64,000 bases of DNA from Caldicellulosiruptor kronotskyensis 2002. GTDB lineage: Bacteria; Bacillota; Thermoanaerobacteria; Caldicellulosiruptorales; Caldicellulosiruptoraceae. Under the pieces are notes generated by a model. The model worked only from the letters and a program-made list of their open reading frames with translations. It ran no database searches and was not told where the DNA came from. Positions 54,207 through 63,203 of this stretch are shown here, in pieces. The stretch spans positions 2,226,501 through 2,290,500 of the forward strand of contig NC_014720.1 in the NCBI RefSeq assembly GCF_000166775.1, given 5' to 3'. The position numbers and the translations under genes are program-made. Positions within the stretch are counted from its first letter, which is position 1. Each line of letters opens with the position of its first letter.

Positions 54207-54222
54207 GCACAATATATTATAT
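54207..54222 (-). promoter_or_regulatory. NrdR-like box 2 (distal)
   Basis: GCACAATATATTATAT matches the left half and core of the NrdR box. It starts exactly 32 bases from box 1, about three helical turns, which is the usual spacing of tandem NrdR sites. Confidence 0.6.
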
Positions 54223-54261
54223 TCCAACCTCATTTCCAAATCAATGGAGAACAAAAAATTT

Positions 54262-54312
54262 TTTAAAAAACAAAAGGCAGGCATATTCTAAAAAATTGGT
54301 GCCTGCCTTTTA
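54262..54312 (-). terminator. Intrinsic terminator after the Fe-S protein gene
   Basis: AAAAGGCAGGCA and TGCCTGCCTTTT form a 12-base stem, followed on the minus strand by TTTTGTTTTTT. It separates the Fe-S gene from the downstream nrdD gene. Confidence 0.88.
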
Positions 54313-54313
54313 C

Positions 54314-54988
54314 TCAAACCATTTCAATTGCGTTTTTAGGACATACCACTTTGCAGCTTTCGCATTTTATACAGTTTACACTTTCAATGTTTCCATTTTC
54401 TTTGAAATAACAAACTTCCACTTCCATCGGACAATTTTTGTTGCAAAGCTTGCAGCTCACACATTTTTGGGCGTCTATCTTTAGCGTCCCTCTTTTTTGG
54501 CCTACAATTCCACTGACTGTCCCCATCGGACATATAACACACCATGTTCTTGCTCTAAATAAAATTCCCAAAATTATTGCAATCAAAGTTGTAACCCATA
54601 AAAGCATCACAACACCTTTTGCGAATTTCTCTAAATCTCCCCCGCTTAAAATAGCATTTGCACTCATCATTACAACAAAAAATGTAACCATAAATGCTTT
54701 TGCAACCTTTGATTTTAAAACTGCAGGAATATTTTTATTAAAGCTTGCCTTTGCAATAAACTCATCTAAAAATACACCTCTTGGGCAAAACCTGTAGCAC
54801 CAGTACCTTCCTTTGTAAAAACTCAGTAAAACACTACCTATCATGCACACAAATGCAAACAAACCTACTTTCGGATAAAAAAGTCCGCCTATTAAAACTC
54901 CAAAAAATACAAAAGTCAAAAGTATCTTTGCAATGTTGCTTTTGTCCATCTTCAATCTTTTTTCATCTCTTCTTTCCAGTATTTCCAT
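54314..54988 (-). CDS. NapH-like membrane 4Fe-4S protein
   Basis: This 224-residue protein has about four membrane helices with two conserved cysteine motifs at their ends (YWCYRFCPRGVFLDE; WCVICPMGTVSG). Two 4Fe-4S ferredoxin clusters follow near the C-terminus (CVSCKLCNKNCPMEVEVC; CIKCESCKVVCPKNAIEM). This is the NapH/CcoG-like layout of quinol-linked electron transfer proteins. It lies upstream of nrdD on the same strand, but a terminator separates them. GAGGGGG precedes the ATG. Donor and acceptor are unknown. Confidence 0.87.
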   Translation of the reverse strand: MEILERRDEKRLKMDKSNIAKILLTFVFFGVLIGGLFYPKVGLFAFVCMIGSVLLSFYKGRYWCYRFCPRGVFLDEFIAKASFNKNIPAVLKSKVAKAFMVTFFVVMMSANAILSGGDLEKFAKGVVMLLWVTTLIAIILGILFRARTWCVICPMGTVSGIVGQKRGTLKIDAQKCVSCKLCNKNCPMEVEVCYFKENGNIESVNCIKCESCKVVCPKNAIEMV

Positions 54989-55311
54989 CTCACATACCCC
55001 CTCACTTTTTTCTTTTGTGTTATATGTAATCCAGACATTTTTTATACCATGGGTAGGTATTGTATGTCAATTAGAAGCCCTTTATGAAATTTGCTAATAA
55101 ATGTGAAAAATAAATTTTCTAAATTGCACAATCAGTTTAGTTTTGCTGTAAATTTCGAAACTAAATTACCCTTTCATAAATCTGATGTTTTATGTTAAAA
55201 TATCACTAAATCTATTTTTGACCTTATCGACTTGGATCAGCAATCAAATTGTGAATAACCATATCATAATACTAATAAAACAATGCTATACCAAATTTTG
55301 AGGGAGGGGTT
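54989..55311. other. Intergenic region between divergent genes
   Basis: This spacer separates the Fe-S protein gene from dapL, which are divergent. It holds an 8-base inverted repeat, TTTAGTTT / AAACTAAA (55136-55143 and 55158-55165), and two similar stretches, CCCTTTATGAAAT and CCCTTTCATAAAT. No confident promoter, RNA gene or coding frame is visible. Confidence 0.4.
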
Positions 55312-55314
55312 TTG

Positions 55315-56550
55315 ATGGAAAGCTATATCCAGAACATGTTTGCAGAAAGAATTGGCGGAAGCAAATTTGGTAAAGAAACTGTGCTTTATAAGTTTGAAAA
55401 AATTAAAAGGGCAAAGGCAAAAGCAAAAGAGCTTCACCCTGACATGGAACTCATTGATATGGGAGTTGGTGAACCTGATGAAAAAGCTGACATGGGTATA
55501 ATTGGAACGCTTGCCTATGAGGCAGGAAAAGATGAAAACAGAGGGTATGCCGACAATGGAATTTATGAATTTAAAGTGGCAGCTGCCAAATACTTAGAAA
55601 GAGTGTACGGCGTCAAGGGGATTAACCCTGATACAGAGGTAAACCACGCGATAGGTTCAAAGTCAGCCTTAGCACTTTTGCCCTATGCATTTATAAACCC
55701 TGGTGATGTAACAATAATGACTGTGCCAGGCTACCCTGTTTTAGGAACAATCACAAAATGGCTTGGTGGCGAAGTGTATAACGTGCCACTTTTGAAAGAG
55801 AATAATTTCCTTCCAGATTTGTCATCAATCCCGGCTGACATAAGAAAAAGGGCAAAACTTTTGTATTTAAACTATCCTAACAATCCATGTGGTGCTGTTG
55901 CAACAAAAGAGTTTTTTGAAGAGGTCGTAAAATTTGCAATGGAAAACAACATAATAGTTGTGCACGATGCAGCATATGCAGCTTTAGTATTTGACGGATA
56001 CAAGCCACTATCCTTCTTGTCGGTTGAAGGGGCAAAAGAAGTTGGTGTTGAGATTCATTCTCTATCTAAAGCATACAATATGACAGGGTGGCGACTTGCA
56101 TTTGTTGCAGGAAATGAGCTTGTTGTAAAGGCATTTGCAGCTGTCAAAGACAACAACGATTCTGGTCAGTTCAAAGCTATACAAAAAGCAGGAATTTATG
56201 CACTTGAGCATCCTGAGATCACTGAGAAAATCAATGAAAAATATTCACGCCGTCATGACCTTCTTGTAAAAACATTAAGAGATCTTGGTTTTGATGCTCA
56301 AAAGCCAAAGGGGTCTTTCTATTTGTACGTTGAGATCCCAAAGGGAATTAAAAAGGGCCGAAGGTTTGAGACAGCTGAAGAGTTTTCCGAATACTTAATC
56401 ACTGAAAAATGCATCTCAACAGTTCCATGGGACGACGCCGGACATTTTGTTAGGTTCTCTGTCACATTTGAAGCAAAGACACCTGAGGACGAAATAAAAG
56501 TTATGGAAGAGCTCAAAAGAAGACTTTCCGATGTGGAATTTGAATTTTAG
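55315..56550 (+). CDS. dapL: LL-diaminopimelate aminotransferase
   Basis: This 411-residue PLP enzyme converts tetrahydrodipicolinate directly to LL-diaminopimelate for lysine and cell-wall synthesis. The lysine carrying the cofactor lies in HSLSKAYNMTGWRLAF, the substrate region NYPNNPCGAVATKEFF is typical of class I aminotransferases, and the N-terminus (MGVGEPDEKADMGI) matches the DapL subgroup. GGGAGGGG precedes ATG 55315; a TTG directly before it also fits but is less likely. It begins a plus-strand unit with the ybjQ-like gene and coaX. Confidence 0.93.
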   Translation: MESYIQNMFAERIGGSKFGKETVLYKFEKIKRAKAKAKELHPDMELIDMGVGEPDEKADMGIIGTLAYEAGKDENRGYADNGIYEFKVAAAKYLERVYGVKGINPDTEVNHAIGSKSALALLPYAFINPGDVTIMTVPGYPVLGTITKWLGGEVYNVPLLKENNFLPDLSSIPADIRKRAKLLYLNYPNNPCGAVATKEFFEEVVKFAMENNIIVVHDAAYAALVFDGYKPLSFLSVEGAKEVGVEIHSLSKAYNMTGWRLAFVAGNELVVKAFAAVKDNNDSGQFKAIQKAGIYALEHPEITEKINEKYSRRHDLLVKTLRDLGFDAQKPKGSFYLYVEIPKGIKKGRRFETAEEFSEYLITEKCISTVPWDDAGHFVRFSVTFEAKTPEDEIKVMEELKRRLSDVEFEF

Positions 56551-56562
56551 GAGGTTTTTTTG

Positions 56563-56883
56563 ATGATTGTTACAACAACTCCCTCTATTGAGGGCAAAAA
56601 AATTGTGGAATACAAAGGAATTGTGAGCAGCGAAGTAATTGTAGGAGTCAATCTTGTAAAAGACTTTATAGCTTCTATCACAGACATATTTGGCGGAAGG
56701 TCTGGAACATATGAAAATGAGCTTATAAGGGCAAGAGAAGAAGCTTTGCAAGAACTTCAAAATAGGGCTGCAATGCTCGGTGCAAATGCAGTTGTTGGAA
56801 TTGATATAGACTATGAAGTTTTGGGTGCAAATGGAAGTATGCTGATGGTTTCAGTTACAGGAACTGCAGTTGTTGTGGAATAA
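56563..56883 (+). CDS. YbjQ/UPF0145 family protein
   Basis: This 106-residue protein has the YbjQ (DUF74) pattern: [20 protein letters not shown] at the start, [26 protein letters not shown] in the middle, and a beta-rich end. It forms pentamers in solved structures and has been called a putative heavy-metal-binding domain, but its function is unknown. TTG 56560 precedes the ATG directly; I use the ATG because AGGAGG is then 7 bases away. It lies 12 bases after dapL and 22 before coaX. Confidence 0.9.
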   Translation: MIVTTTPSIEGKKIVEYKGIVSSEVIVGVNLVKDFIASITDIFGGRSGTYENELIRAREEALQELQNRAAMLGANAVVGIDIDYEVLGANGSMLMVSVTGTAVVVE

Positions 56884-56905
56884 ACTCTTTAATAGGTGAG
56901 AGAAA

Positions 56906-57694
56906 ATGAAAGATAAACTTTTAGTTGTTGACATCGGCAATACTAATATTGTGTTCGGTGTTTTCAAAGGGAAAGATTTAATAGCGAGTTACAGGATGAA
57001 GACTGATAAAGAAAAGGCTGCAGATGAATTTGGAATACTTATGACACAGATGCTTCTGTACAGTGGTATAAACCCAGCTGAAATAATGGATGTTATCATT
57101 TCTTCTGTTGTACCACCAATTATGTATTCGTTTGAAAGAGCAATACAAAAGTATTTTGGAACAAATCCTATGGTGGTGGGTCCAGGCATCAAGACGGGAC
57201 TGAACATCAAAACTGAAAACCCGAAAGAGGTTGGTTCAGATAGAATTGTCAATGCTGTTGCGGTAAATGAACTTTACGGAGGTCCAGCAGTAATAATTGA
57301 TTTTGGAACAGCAACAACTTTCTGTGCCCTCTCAAGAAAATCAGAATACTTAGGTGGTGCAATTGCACCAGGTATTAAAATCTCGGCAGAGGCACTTTTT
57401 TCTCATGCAAGCAGGCTCCACAGAATAGAACTTCAAAAGCCACCAAGTGTAATTGGCAAAAATACAGTACATGCTATGCAGTCTGGTATCCTCTATGGTT
57501 ATGTCGGTCTTGTTGATTACATGGTAAACAGGATAAAAGAAGAAATGAGTGAGATAAATGCAAAAGTCATTGCAACAGGTGGCCTTGCAAGGCTTATTGC
57601 TGAAGAGTCAAAAACAATTCAGATTGTAAATCCTACCTTGACATTAGAAGGACTCAGGATAATATACTATAAAAACAAACAGATGTCAATTTAA
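56906..57694 (+). CDS. coaX: Type III pantothenate kinase
   Basis: This 262-residue kinase performs the first step of coenzyme A synthesis. Signatures of the acetate-kinase fold are [15 protein letters not shown] (phosphate loop), the pantothenate-site [12 protein letters not shown], and [15 protein letters not shown]. Length is typical for CoaX. GGTGAGAG precedes the ATG. It is the last gene of the dapL unit, which ends in a strong terminator. Confidence 0.95.
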   Translation: MKDKLLVVDIGNTNIVFGVFKGKDLIASYRMKTDKEKAADEFGILMTQMLLYSGINPAEIMDVIISSVVPPIMYSFERAIQKYFGTNPMVVGPGIKTGLNIKTENPKEVGSDRIVNAVAVNELYGGPAVIIDFGTATTFCALSRKSEYLGGAIAPGIKISAEALFSHASRLHRIELQKPPSVIGKNTVHAMQSGILYGYVGLVDYMVNRIKEEMSEINAKVIATGGLARLIAEESKTIQIVNPTLTLEGLRIIYYKNKQMSI

Positions 57695-57711
57695 AAATGC
57701 TAAAATAAACA

Positions 57712-57766
57712 CGGGGCAATAAAACCTTAAAAAAAAAACAGCAGGTTTTGTTGCCCCTTCTTTTTA
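57712..57766 (+). terminator. Intrinsic terminator after coaX
   Basis: GGGGCAATAAAACCT and AGGTTTTGTTGCCCC form a 15-base stem with one mismatch, followed by TTCTTTTT. Confidence 0.92.
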
Positions 57767-57795
57767 TATCTGCTTTTCTTATATCTGCTTTTCTA
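57766..57795. repeat. 15-base tandem duplication at the 3' end of a CotS-like gene
   Basis: TATATCTGCTTTTCT occurs twice in direct succession. On the minus strand each copy encodes the last residues and stop (EKQI-stop), so the downstream copy is now untranslated. Confidence 0.9.
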
Positions 57796-58771
57796 GCCAT
57801 CTGACAAAATCATAGTGAAATTCTTTTTCTGCAATAACTTCATGAAGCTTGTTTGTAAATGCTTTTTCAGACCAGCTCTTTTTACCATTATAATATCTGT
57901 TGCATGTCTTCCAATATCTGTATGGAAAAAGCAGAATTATATAAATAAGTTCAATCTCGTCTTTGTTGAGCGGCGATACATTTGAATACCAGTTCAAGAT
58001 GCTCTCACCTGTTTTTATGTCCCAGTGAATCCTTTTTAACACCTTTTGCATAAAGCTTGTGAGGTCAATTATTCTAAGATCATACGTAAGATAATCAAAG
58101 TCTATAATATACACATCACCATCGTGAGTGTAGAGAATATTGTGGTAAGAGTAATCTCTGTGAATAAAACCTCTTTTTTCTCTTGCCTCATCACAAAGTT
58201 TTAAGTAATTTGAATTTTTAAGTTTTTCAAGCGCTTCCTTTGCAAGGTCAAAATAATATGAGTATGTAAATAGATACTCGTAATCAAACATGCTCTTTTT
58301 TTTCTCTGCCATCTTTCTCATACGCAAAAATTCGTTGCAGCGCTTTTCAAACTTAGTCAAAAGTTTTCCCAAATCATCTCTGACCCTTGCACCTTCGGGA
58401 ACATTTGTATAACCTATCGATGCTTCGTGCATCATAGCAAGTTTTTCTGTCGCAGCTTTCAATTCTATCGGGTTTTCAAGTTCACACTCTCTCGCGTCAA
58501 TCCAGTCTGTCAACACATAGATTTCATCACCCAACATAACATAAGGCAAGTCTTCCTTGCTTAAGTTAAACCTGTCAATGTCTATAAACCCTCTTGAAAC
58601 AAGGTGTTCTTTGCCCCCGTGAATAAACAAAAGTGTTTCTATCGAATAATCTACTCTTTTAAAACACTTAAGACCTCTGTCTGTTGAAAGAACCAAAATG
58701 TCACGGATAGGCATAAAATAAAAAACCTCTATATCAAAAAATTGAGTTATCTCCTCTCTCAGAGCAATCAT
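57779..58771 (-). CDS. CotS/aminoglycoside-phosphotransferase-fold kinase 1
   Basis: This 330-residue protein has the kinase-like fold of the CotS/YutH family (spore coat-associated, related to aminoglycoside phosphotransferases). The catalytic segment is intact: FIHRDYSYHNILY (HxD...N) and YIIDFDYLTYD (metal-binding DFD). Substrate unknown. The frame opens at GTG 58789, but GGGAGGTG covers the start; ATG 58771 is 8 bases after it. A 15-base tandem duplication lies at its stop codon. Caldicellulosiruptor is regarded as non-sporing, so a coat function is doubtful. Confidence 0.85.
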   Translation of the reverse strand: MIALREEITQFFDIEVFYFMPIRDILVLSTDRGLKCFKRVDYSIETLLFIHGGKEHLVSRGFIDIDRFNLSKEDLPYVMLGDEIYVLTDWIDARECELENPIELKAATEKLAMMHEASIGYTNVPEGARVRDDLGKLLTKFEKRCNEFLRMRKMAEKKKSMFDYEYLFTYSYYFDLAKEALEKLKNSNYLKLCDEAREKRGFIHRDYSYHNILYTHDGDVYIIDFDYLTYDLRIIDLTSFMQKVLKRIHWDIKTGESILNWYSNVSPLNKDEIELIYIILLFPYRYWKTCNRYYNGKKSWSEKAFTNKLHEVIAEKEFHYDFVRWLEKQI

Positions 58772-58816
58772 AACAAAAACACCTCCCACTAAAAACTATA
58801 TGATCACACAGCTTTT

Positions 58817-59785
58817 TTAATGCAGGGAGGCTAAAATTTTATCTTTATATTGTTCTTTTTCACATAAACTTGTAAATTTTTCTTCAAATTCTTCAGACGC
58901 CCAGTCCAAATCTCTAAACCTGATGATTTTCTTGAGAAGAGAGAAATACTCATATGGCAGAAGTATCATAGCCAATACTAAACATTTTTTGTAATTATCA
59001 TATGAGGTAACATAAAATTTATTTATACATTCTTCAAAATCAAAATTTTTATCTATTTTAATCAGGCTTTTCACAAACGTGGCTATGTCCTTTTCACGGA
59101 CATTTAGCTCTAAGTCAAACATATTTGCAAGTCTTAATTTACTGTAACATTTGTATATGTTGTAAATAGTTAGTTTGCCATGTATGAATCTATTTTCTTG
59201 CATGCTGCGCGATATTACCTCAAGATACCTGTCATCTTCTAAAATTTCTAACGCTTTTTTTACATATTCGATGTTTGAGTCAATTGTCCTCAAAATTATG
59301 TTTCTCAGCTTTTCATTTTTTATGAGCTGAGGTTTTTCTTTCAGCTTAACGAACATCGAATACATATTCCGTGCAGTAATCCTATCTTTTCCATATTGAA
59401 CATTGTATCTTGCACCTACAGCCGATTTTAAGTTGGTAGACGCTGCATGAAAAGAATTTATAAATTCAATACAGCTGATCACCTGTTTTTCAGAAAGTTC
59501 AACCGGTTCTTTTTTAAAATGTTCTATCAGCACATATGTCATCTTGTCAATTCTCAGATAAGGACAACCATCCTTTGTGGGAATAATCTTCTCAAAATTA
59601 ACAAATTTGTTGTCTTTTAAATGCTGATGACAGTGAAATATAAAGACAATTTCTGCTGGCGACATTTTAGTCTTTTTCAAAAGGTATTCTTCTTTGCCTG
59701 TTTTTAATAAATATCCATCTTTGAACTTCTTGAGCTCTTTTATGTCAAAGCCATAGTAAAGCTTAAATTTTTGTTTCAACACCAT
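58817..59785 (-). CDS. CotS-like protein 2, probable pseudokinase
   Basis: This 322-residue paralogue of the two flanking genes has the same fold and size, but the catalytic loop reads FIHGKLTIYNIY, where Lys replaces the catalytic Asp, and the metal loop is degenerate (MFDLELN). It is probably catalytically dead, perhaps a structural or regulatory partner. It overlaps the upstream CotS-like gene by 10 bases and lies 45 bases before the downstream one. GGGAGGGAT precedes the ATG. Confidence 0.78.
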   Translation of the reverse strand: MVLKQKFKLYYGFDIKELKKFKDGYLLKTGKEEYLLKKTKMSPAEIVFIFHCHQHLKDNKFVNFEKIIPTKDGCPYLRIDKMTYVLIEHFKKEPVELSEKQVISCIEFINSFHAASTNLKSAVGARYNVQYGKDRITARNMYSMFVKLKEKPQLIKNEKLRNIILRTIDSNIEYVKKALEILEDDRYLEVISRSMQENRFIHGKLTIYNIYKCYSKLRLANMFDLELNVREKDIATFVKSLIKIDKNFDFEECINKFYVTSYDNYKKCLVLAMILLPYEYFSLLKKIIRFRDLDWASEEFEEKFTSLCEKEQYKDKILASLH

Positions 59786-60789
59786 TTAAAAATCCCTCCC
59801 GCAAATTCCTTAATTATCATCTCCTTTCCTGCTTGTATTCTTTCTGATCCTTTAAGTCTTTTGAGAAAATACTCTTCCGCCCACGGCTGTTTTTCGAAAT
59901 AGTACTGAAATCCAACTTGCCAAATCTCTTGTGGGAAATACATCAAAATCCAAAATGTTTGCAACCAGAATTTATTTAAGATATTTTTATCCTGTAGCAA
60001 TTTTAAATAAATTCTAAACATATTTCTGTCCCAATCATTTGTTTTCAAAACCCTCACACCAAGGTTTACAAAGTCATGTACACTATAATCTACCATCGCA
60101 TAATCGAAGTCGATAAGGTATACACCTTTTTCAGAAAATATAAAATTGTGATGAGCAGGATCATGATGAATTAATACCTTCTGATTCTCTTCTTTGAAGT
60201 AGTCTTCAACTTTTTTCATCATATGCATGCTCTCCACAAACCTATCTTCAAATCTGCTTAGAACATTCAAGAATATTTCATCAAAATAGCTAAGATTATC
60301 TTTTTGATGTATAATATTCTTCATTTGGATAACTTGTGAATACTTTCTACAAAACACTTCTTGATAAGATGGATAAAAACTATCTTTTATTTCCTCAGCA
60401 AAAGAAAGTGAGGCTAAATGAAGGTGATGCAAGATTGAAACTACTCTTCTCAAGTCATAAACATTTCTGAAATCTGCACTTCTGCCATCTATCCACTTAC
60501 ATAGAAGATAAACCTTTTTGTGATTATCTAAAAAATAAAAGCCACCGTCAATGGTCTTTTGAAAATCAATCAGGTGGCTTTTAAAACTTGTATTTTTCAG
60601 GTGTGAAAAAATCTTGATAATAAAATCAACATGTTCTTTGTCAACTCTACTGACCTTCAAAAAAAATTCTTTACCATCCTTTGTCTTTACAAAATAGGCA
60701 TTGGATTTTATTTGTTTTATTTCATCTATCTTTATATAATAATTCTCTTCAACTAACTTAAGTTCAGGTGTTCCCATGAAAATATACAT
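59776..60789 (-). CDS. CotS/aminoglycoside-phosphotransferase-fold kinase 3
   Basis: This 337-residue protein is the third paralogue. The catalytic loop LIHHDPAHHNFIF (HxD...N) and the metal motif YLIDFDYAMVD are intact, so it could be an active small-molecule kinase. The ATG at 60789 has only a weak ribosome binding site (GAGCAATGAAAA). An alternative ATG four codons later is also possible. The gene follows DUF2156 by 44 bases on the same strand, so all four genes (61730 to 57779) are probably one transcript. Confidence 0.85.
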   Translation of the reverse strand: MYIFMGTPELKLVEENYYIKIDEIKQIKSNAYFVKTKDGKEFFLKVSRVDKEHVDFIIKIFSHLKNTSFKSHLIDFQKTIDGGFYFLDNHKKVYLLCKWIDGRSADFRNVYDLRRVVSILHHLHLASLSFAEEIKDSFYPSYQEVFCRKYSQVIQMKNIIHQKDNLSYFDEIFLNVLSRFEDRFVESMHMMKKVEDYFKEENQKVLIHHDPAHHNFIFSEKGVYLIDFDYAMVDYSVHDFVNLGVRVLKTNDWDRNMFRIYLKLLQDKNILNKFWLQTFWILMYFPQEIWQVGFQYYFEKQPWAEEYFLKRLKGSERIQAGKEMIIKEFAGGIFKWC

Positions 60790-60833
60790 TTTTCATTGCT
60801 CAATTTCATTATATGGCAAGTCTGCAGTGAGTG

Positions 60834-61730
60834 TTAATCAAAAAGAATAGTAAACTTCTCTGCAAACTTGAATGGATGGTAAGACATCTTTGCCTTTCTT
60901 ATTCCCTCCTTACCCAAATCTTCTTCACGGTTTACAAATTCATAATTCTGCCAAAACTCTGCTAAGAATTTTTGGTTAATAAAAGCATAAAGCCCTTCAA
61001 CATCCGGGTCTGCCTTTTCTATATGTATGACCACTGTATTTTTATTTAAAGGTTCTCCAAACGTGAAGGCTTTTATTCTGCCATCAATAAAAATTACCAT
61101 ACCTTCATAAGAAAGTTTTTCAAAATTTCTTATAGCCCTTTCTATAGCCATTTTTTCAAATGTAAGCCCTATATCCTCCTTCCCATTTCTCTTTTCGTAC
61201 CATTCACATTCAAAGTCCCAGCAAAGCTTTACAATTTCTTCATCTATTTTTTTCCACTCATATCTCTCTGAATAGAGTCTTAAAAACTTGTTAATATGAT
61301 TCTTTTTGGGATGATATTTTTTCCCTTTTAGCTGAACCAAATCTTCAACTCTGTAAACATAGTCAGAAAGATCTCTTTCAAAAATACTTTTGAACTCCAT
61401 TTTACACTCAGAAAGCATATCTAACGTCTTTTTAGAAGCTCTTTTTATCATGAAATTATATCCTTCAGATTCAAAAAAACTTCTGGCTTTTTCAATAACA
61501 ATGGGAAGTTTGTCTAAATCTTTGCCCACAGGTCCATGTAAAAAAGGTGGCTGATTGTACGGCTTTGCCATGATGAGCAAAAATCCATCTTCCTCAGTAA
61601 AATGAATATCATAAAACGGATCCCACATAAAGAGGTTTGTAAATGTCAGGTCAGCAATCTCAGGCTCAAATTCGGCAAAATATTGGTCAAAAATGCTTTT
61701 GTGTGAAATGTCTATTTTGTAAAATTTCAT
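60834..61730 (-). CDS. DUF2156 (phosphatidylglycerol lysyltransferase C-terminal-like) protein
   Basis: This protein of about 298 residues has the DUF2156 GNAT-like fold found at the C-terminus of MprF (TFTNLFMWDPFYDIHFTEED at the start; YHPKKNHINKFLRLY, IDGRIKAFTFGEPLN and VNREEDLGKEGIRKAK further on). Stand-alone members are common in clostridia and may aminoacylate a lipid or other acceptor. There is no membrane domain. ATG 61730 has GGGGGT 6 bases upstream and is preferred over the frame opening at 61745. First gene of the group with the three CotS-like genes. Confidence 0.85.
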   Translation of the reverse strand: MKFYKIDISHKSIFDQYFAEFEPEIADLTFTNLFMWDPFYDIHFTEEDGFLLIMAKPYNQPPFLHGPVGKDLDKLPIVIEKARSFFESEGYNFMIKRASKKTLDMLSECKMEFKSIFERDLSDYVYRVEDLVQLKGKKYHPKKNHINKFLRLYSERYEWKKIDEEIVKLCWDFECEWYEKRNGKEDIGLTFEKMAIERAIRNFEKLSYEGMVIFIDGRIKAFTFGEPLNKNTVVIHIEKADPDVEGLYAFINQKFLAEFWQNYEFVNREEDLGKEGIRKAKMSYHPFKFAEKFTILFD

Positions 61731-61837
61731 ATTTTCTACCCCCATATCGATACAAAAGTTTTGAATAAAACATAAATAAAATATATAATATCATATAGAA
61801 GGTTTCTGCAATCCATAAAAATAAAGGATGGTAGACA

Positions 61838-62344
61838 ATGGCTACATATGTAGTGTTGTACTGTTTGTACTTCTTAAAAGTATTTTTTCTTGTAAGCCTG
61901 ATTTTAAGTTTGTTTGGGATATGTTATAGCATAAAAAAAGTTGTGGTTGTGAGTTTTATTCAAGCTTTCTGGGATACCATTGTATTTGGCAACCATATAA
62001 ATCTTATGCTGGGACTTATACTTATGACTACTTGCTTAATACTTTTGTATATCTTATACCTCAGACTTCTACCCTTATATGGTATCATCTTGGGACTTAT
62101 TTCGCAATCCTTATGTCTGACATTGAAATTTGGAGGTTATTCAATAATTAGTACAATTGCTAATAATCTCTCGCTCACACCATCAGTGCTTGCATGTGAT
62201 ATCACAACACTTGTAATTGAGATAGCTGTTATGAGCGTACTTCTTGCTATTATAAAGAGTAGAAACTACTTGGTATTTGAAATTTGCAAAATATTGCCTT
62301 CGCATATTGATAAAGGGAATGAGGTAAAGTATGAAGAAAAGTGA
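61838..62344 (+). CDS. Uncharacterised polytopic membrane protein next to a histidine kinase
   Basis: This 168-residue protein has about five hydrophobic helices and a short charged tail (LPSHIDKGNEVKYEEK). It lacks the His and Cys of an AgrB peptidase. Its layout recalls the membrane sensor half of AgrC-type kinases, and it overlaps the kinase gene by 14 bases, so it may be a separate sensor subunit for that kinase. That is inference from the overlap. AAAGGATGG precedes the ATG. I do not recognise a named family. Confidence 0.72.
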   Translation: MATYVVLYCLYFLKVFFLVSLILSLFGICYSIKKVVVVSFIQAFWDTIVFGNHINLMLGLILMTTCLILLYILYLRLLPLYGIILGLISQSLCLTLKFGGYSIISTIANNLSLTPSVLACDITTLVIEIAVMSVLLAIIKSRNYLVFEICKILPSHIDKGNEVKYEEK

Positions 62345-63203
62345 CCATACAAAGCTTTTGATATCAATGCTTTTTTTACTTGCACTTATTATGTTTTTGC
62401 TCATCTATTCGATATACTTTATAAACACCGAATTCATAAAACATCAAAAGATACCTCAGTGGCAAAGAACGCTTGTTATATATTCTTTCACTCTGCTTGC
62501 AATTTTAAATTTGTACACTGTAAAAAACCTTTTTTCAGCACTAAGTATACTAAAGGCAACTCAGGTTTATAAAGACAATATAAAATCATTAGACAATTTT
62601 ATAAACATCTTAAGAGCTCAAAGACATGAGTTTAACAACCACCTTCAAATTATATGGGGACTTATTTGTGTTGGAAAATATGATGATGCCATTCGTTATA
62701 TTGAGCAAATCAGCGAAAATCTTAAAAATACATCAAAATTTTACGGACTTGGATGTGCAGAACTTTCTGCTTTGATATTTGCAAAAAGTGCTTTGGCTGA
62801 GAAGTACGATATAAATTTTGAATTTCATTACAGCGTAGACTTTAGCAATCTCAAGTTTGATTCAATGGACCTTATAAATATCTGCGGCAACTTAATTGAC
62901 AACGCATTTTACTACGCCAAATCTTCATTTTCAAAATATGTCGGACTTAATATAGAAGATGAAGGTAATCAAATTGAAATCACTGTAACAAATTCGGGGT
63001 CATATATAGACAAATGTAAAAAGGAGAGAATATTTGAACTTGGATATTCTACAAAAAATTCAAGTGGTCTTGGTCTTTTCATTGTAAAATCAACAGTAGA
63101 GAAATACAAAGGTAAAATTGATGTTTTCTCTGAATACAGAGCACTTGACAAAATAGAAGAAGGATATACAACCTTTACAGTCACACTGCCAAAAAAAATA
63201 TAA
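62331..63203 (+). CDS. Sensor histidine kinase of the AgrC/DcuS-like (SpoB-type) class
   Basis: This 290-residue kinase has two membrane helices (about 8-32 and 43-65), a dimerisation/phospho-acceptor region with His in LRAQRHEFNNHLQIIWGL, and a GHKL ATPase domain (N box NICGNLIDNAFYYA; FELGYSTKNSSGLGLFIV). It has no periplasmic sensor domain and only a short extracytoplasmic loop. There is no response regulator gene after it; a terminator and tRNA-Ser follow. The overlapping upstream membrane protein may provide signal input. AGGTAAAG precedes the ATG. Confidence 0.9.
   Translation: MKKSDHTKLLISMLFLLALIMFLLIYSIYFINTEFIKHQKIPQWQRTLVIYSFTLLAILNLYTVKNLFSALSILKATQVYKDNIKSLDNFINILRAQRHEFNNHLQIIWGLICVGKYDDAIRYIEQISENLKNTSKFYGLGCAELSALIFAKSALAEKYDINFEFHYSVDFSNLKFDSMDLINICGNLIDNAFYYAKSSFSKYVGLNIEDEGNQIEITVTNSGSYIDKCKKERIFELGYSTKNSSGLGLFIVKSTVEKYKGKIDVFSEYRALDKIEEGYTTFTVTLPKKI

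Noticed and set aside
55136-55165. Inverted repeat TTTAGTTT / AAACTAAA as a regulatory site for dapL
   Set aside because: It is short, AT-rich and about 150 bases from the gene with no promoter around it; chance is a sufficient explanation.
61838-62344. AgrB-type peptide processing protease
   Set aside because: The protein lacks the catalytic His and Cys of AgrB and there is no AgrD-like peptide gene; only the position next to a kinase suggested it.
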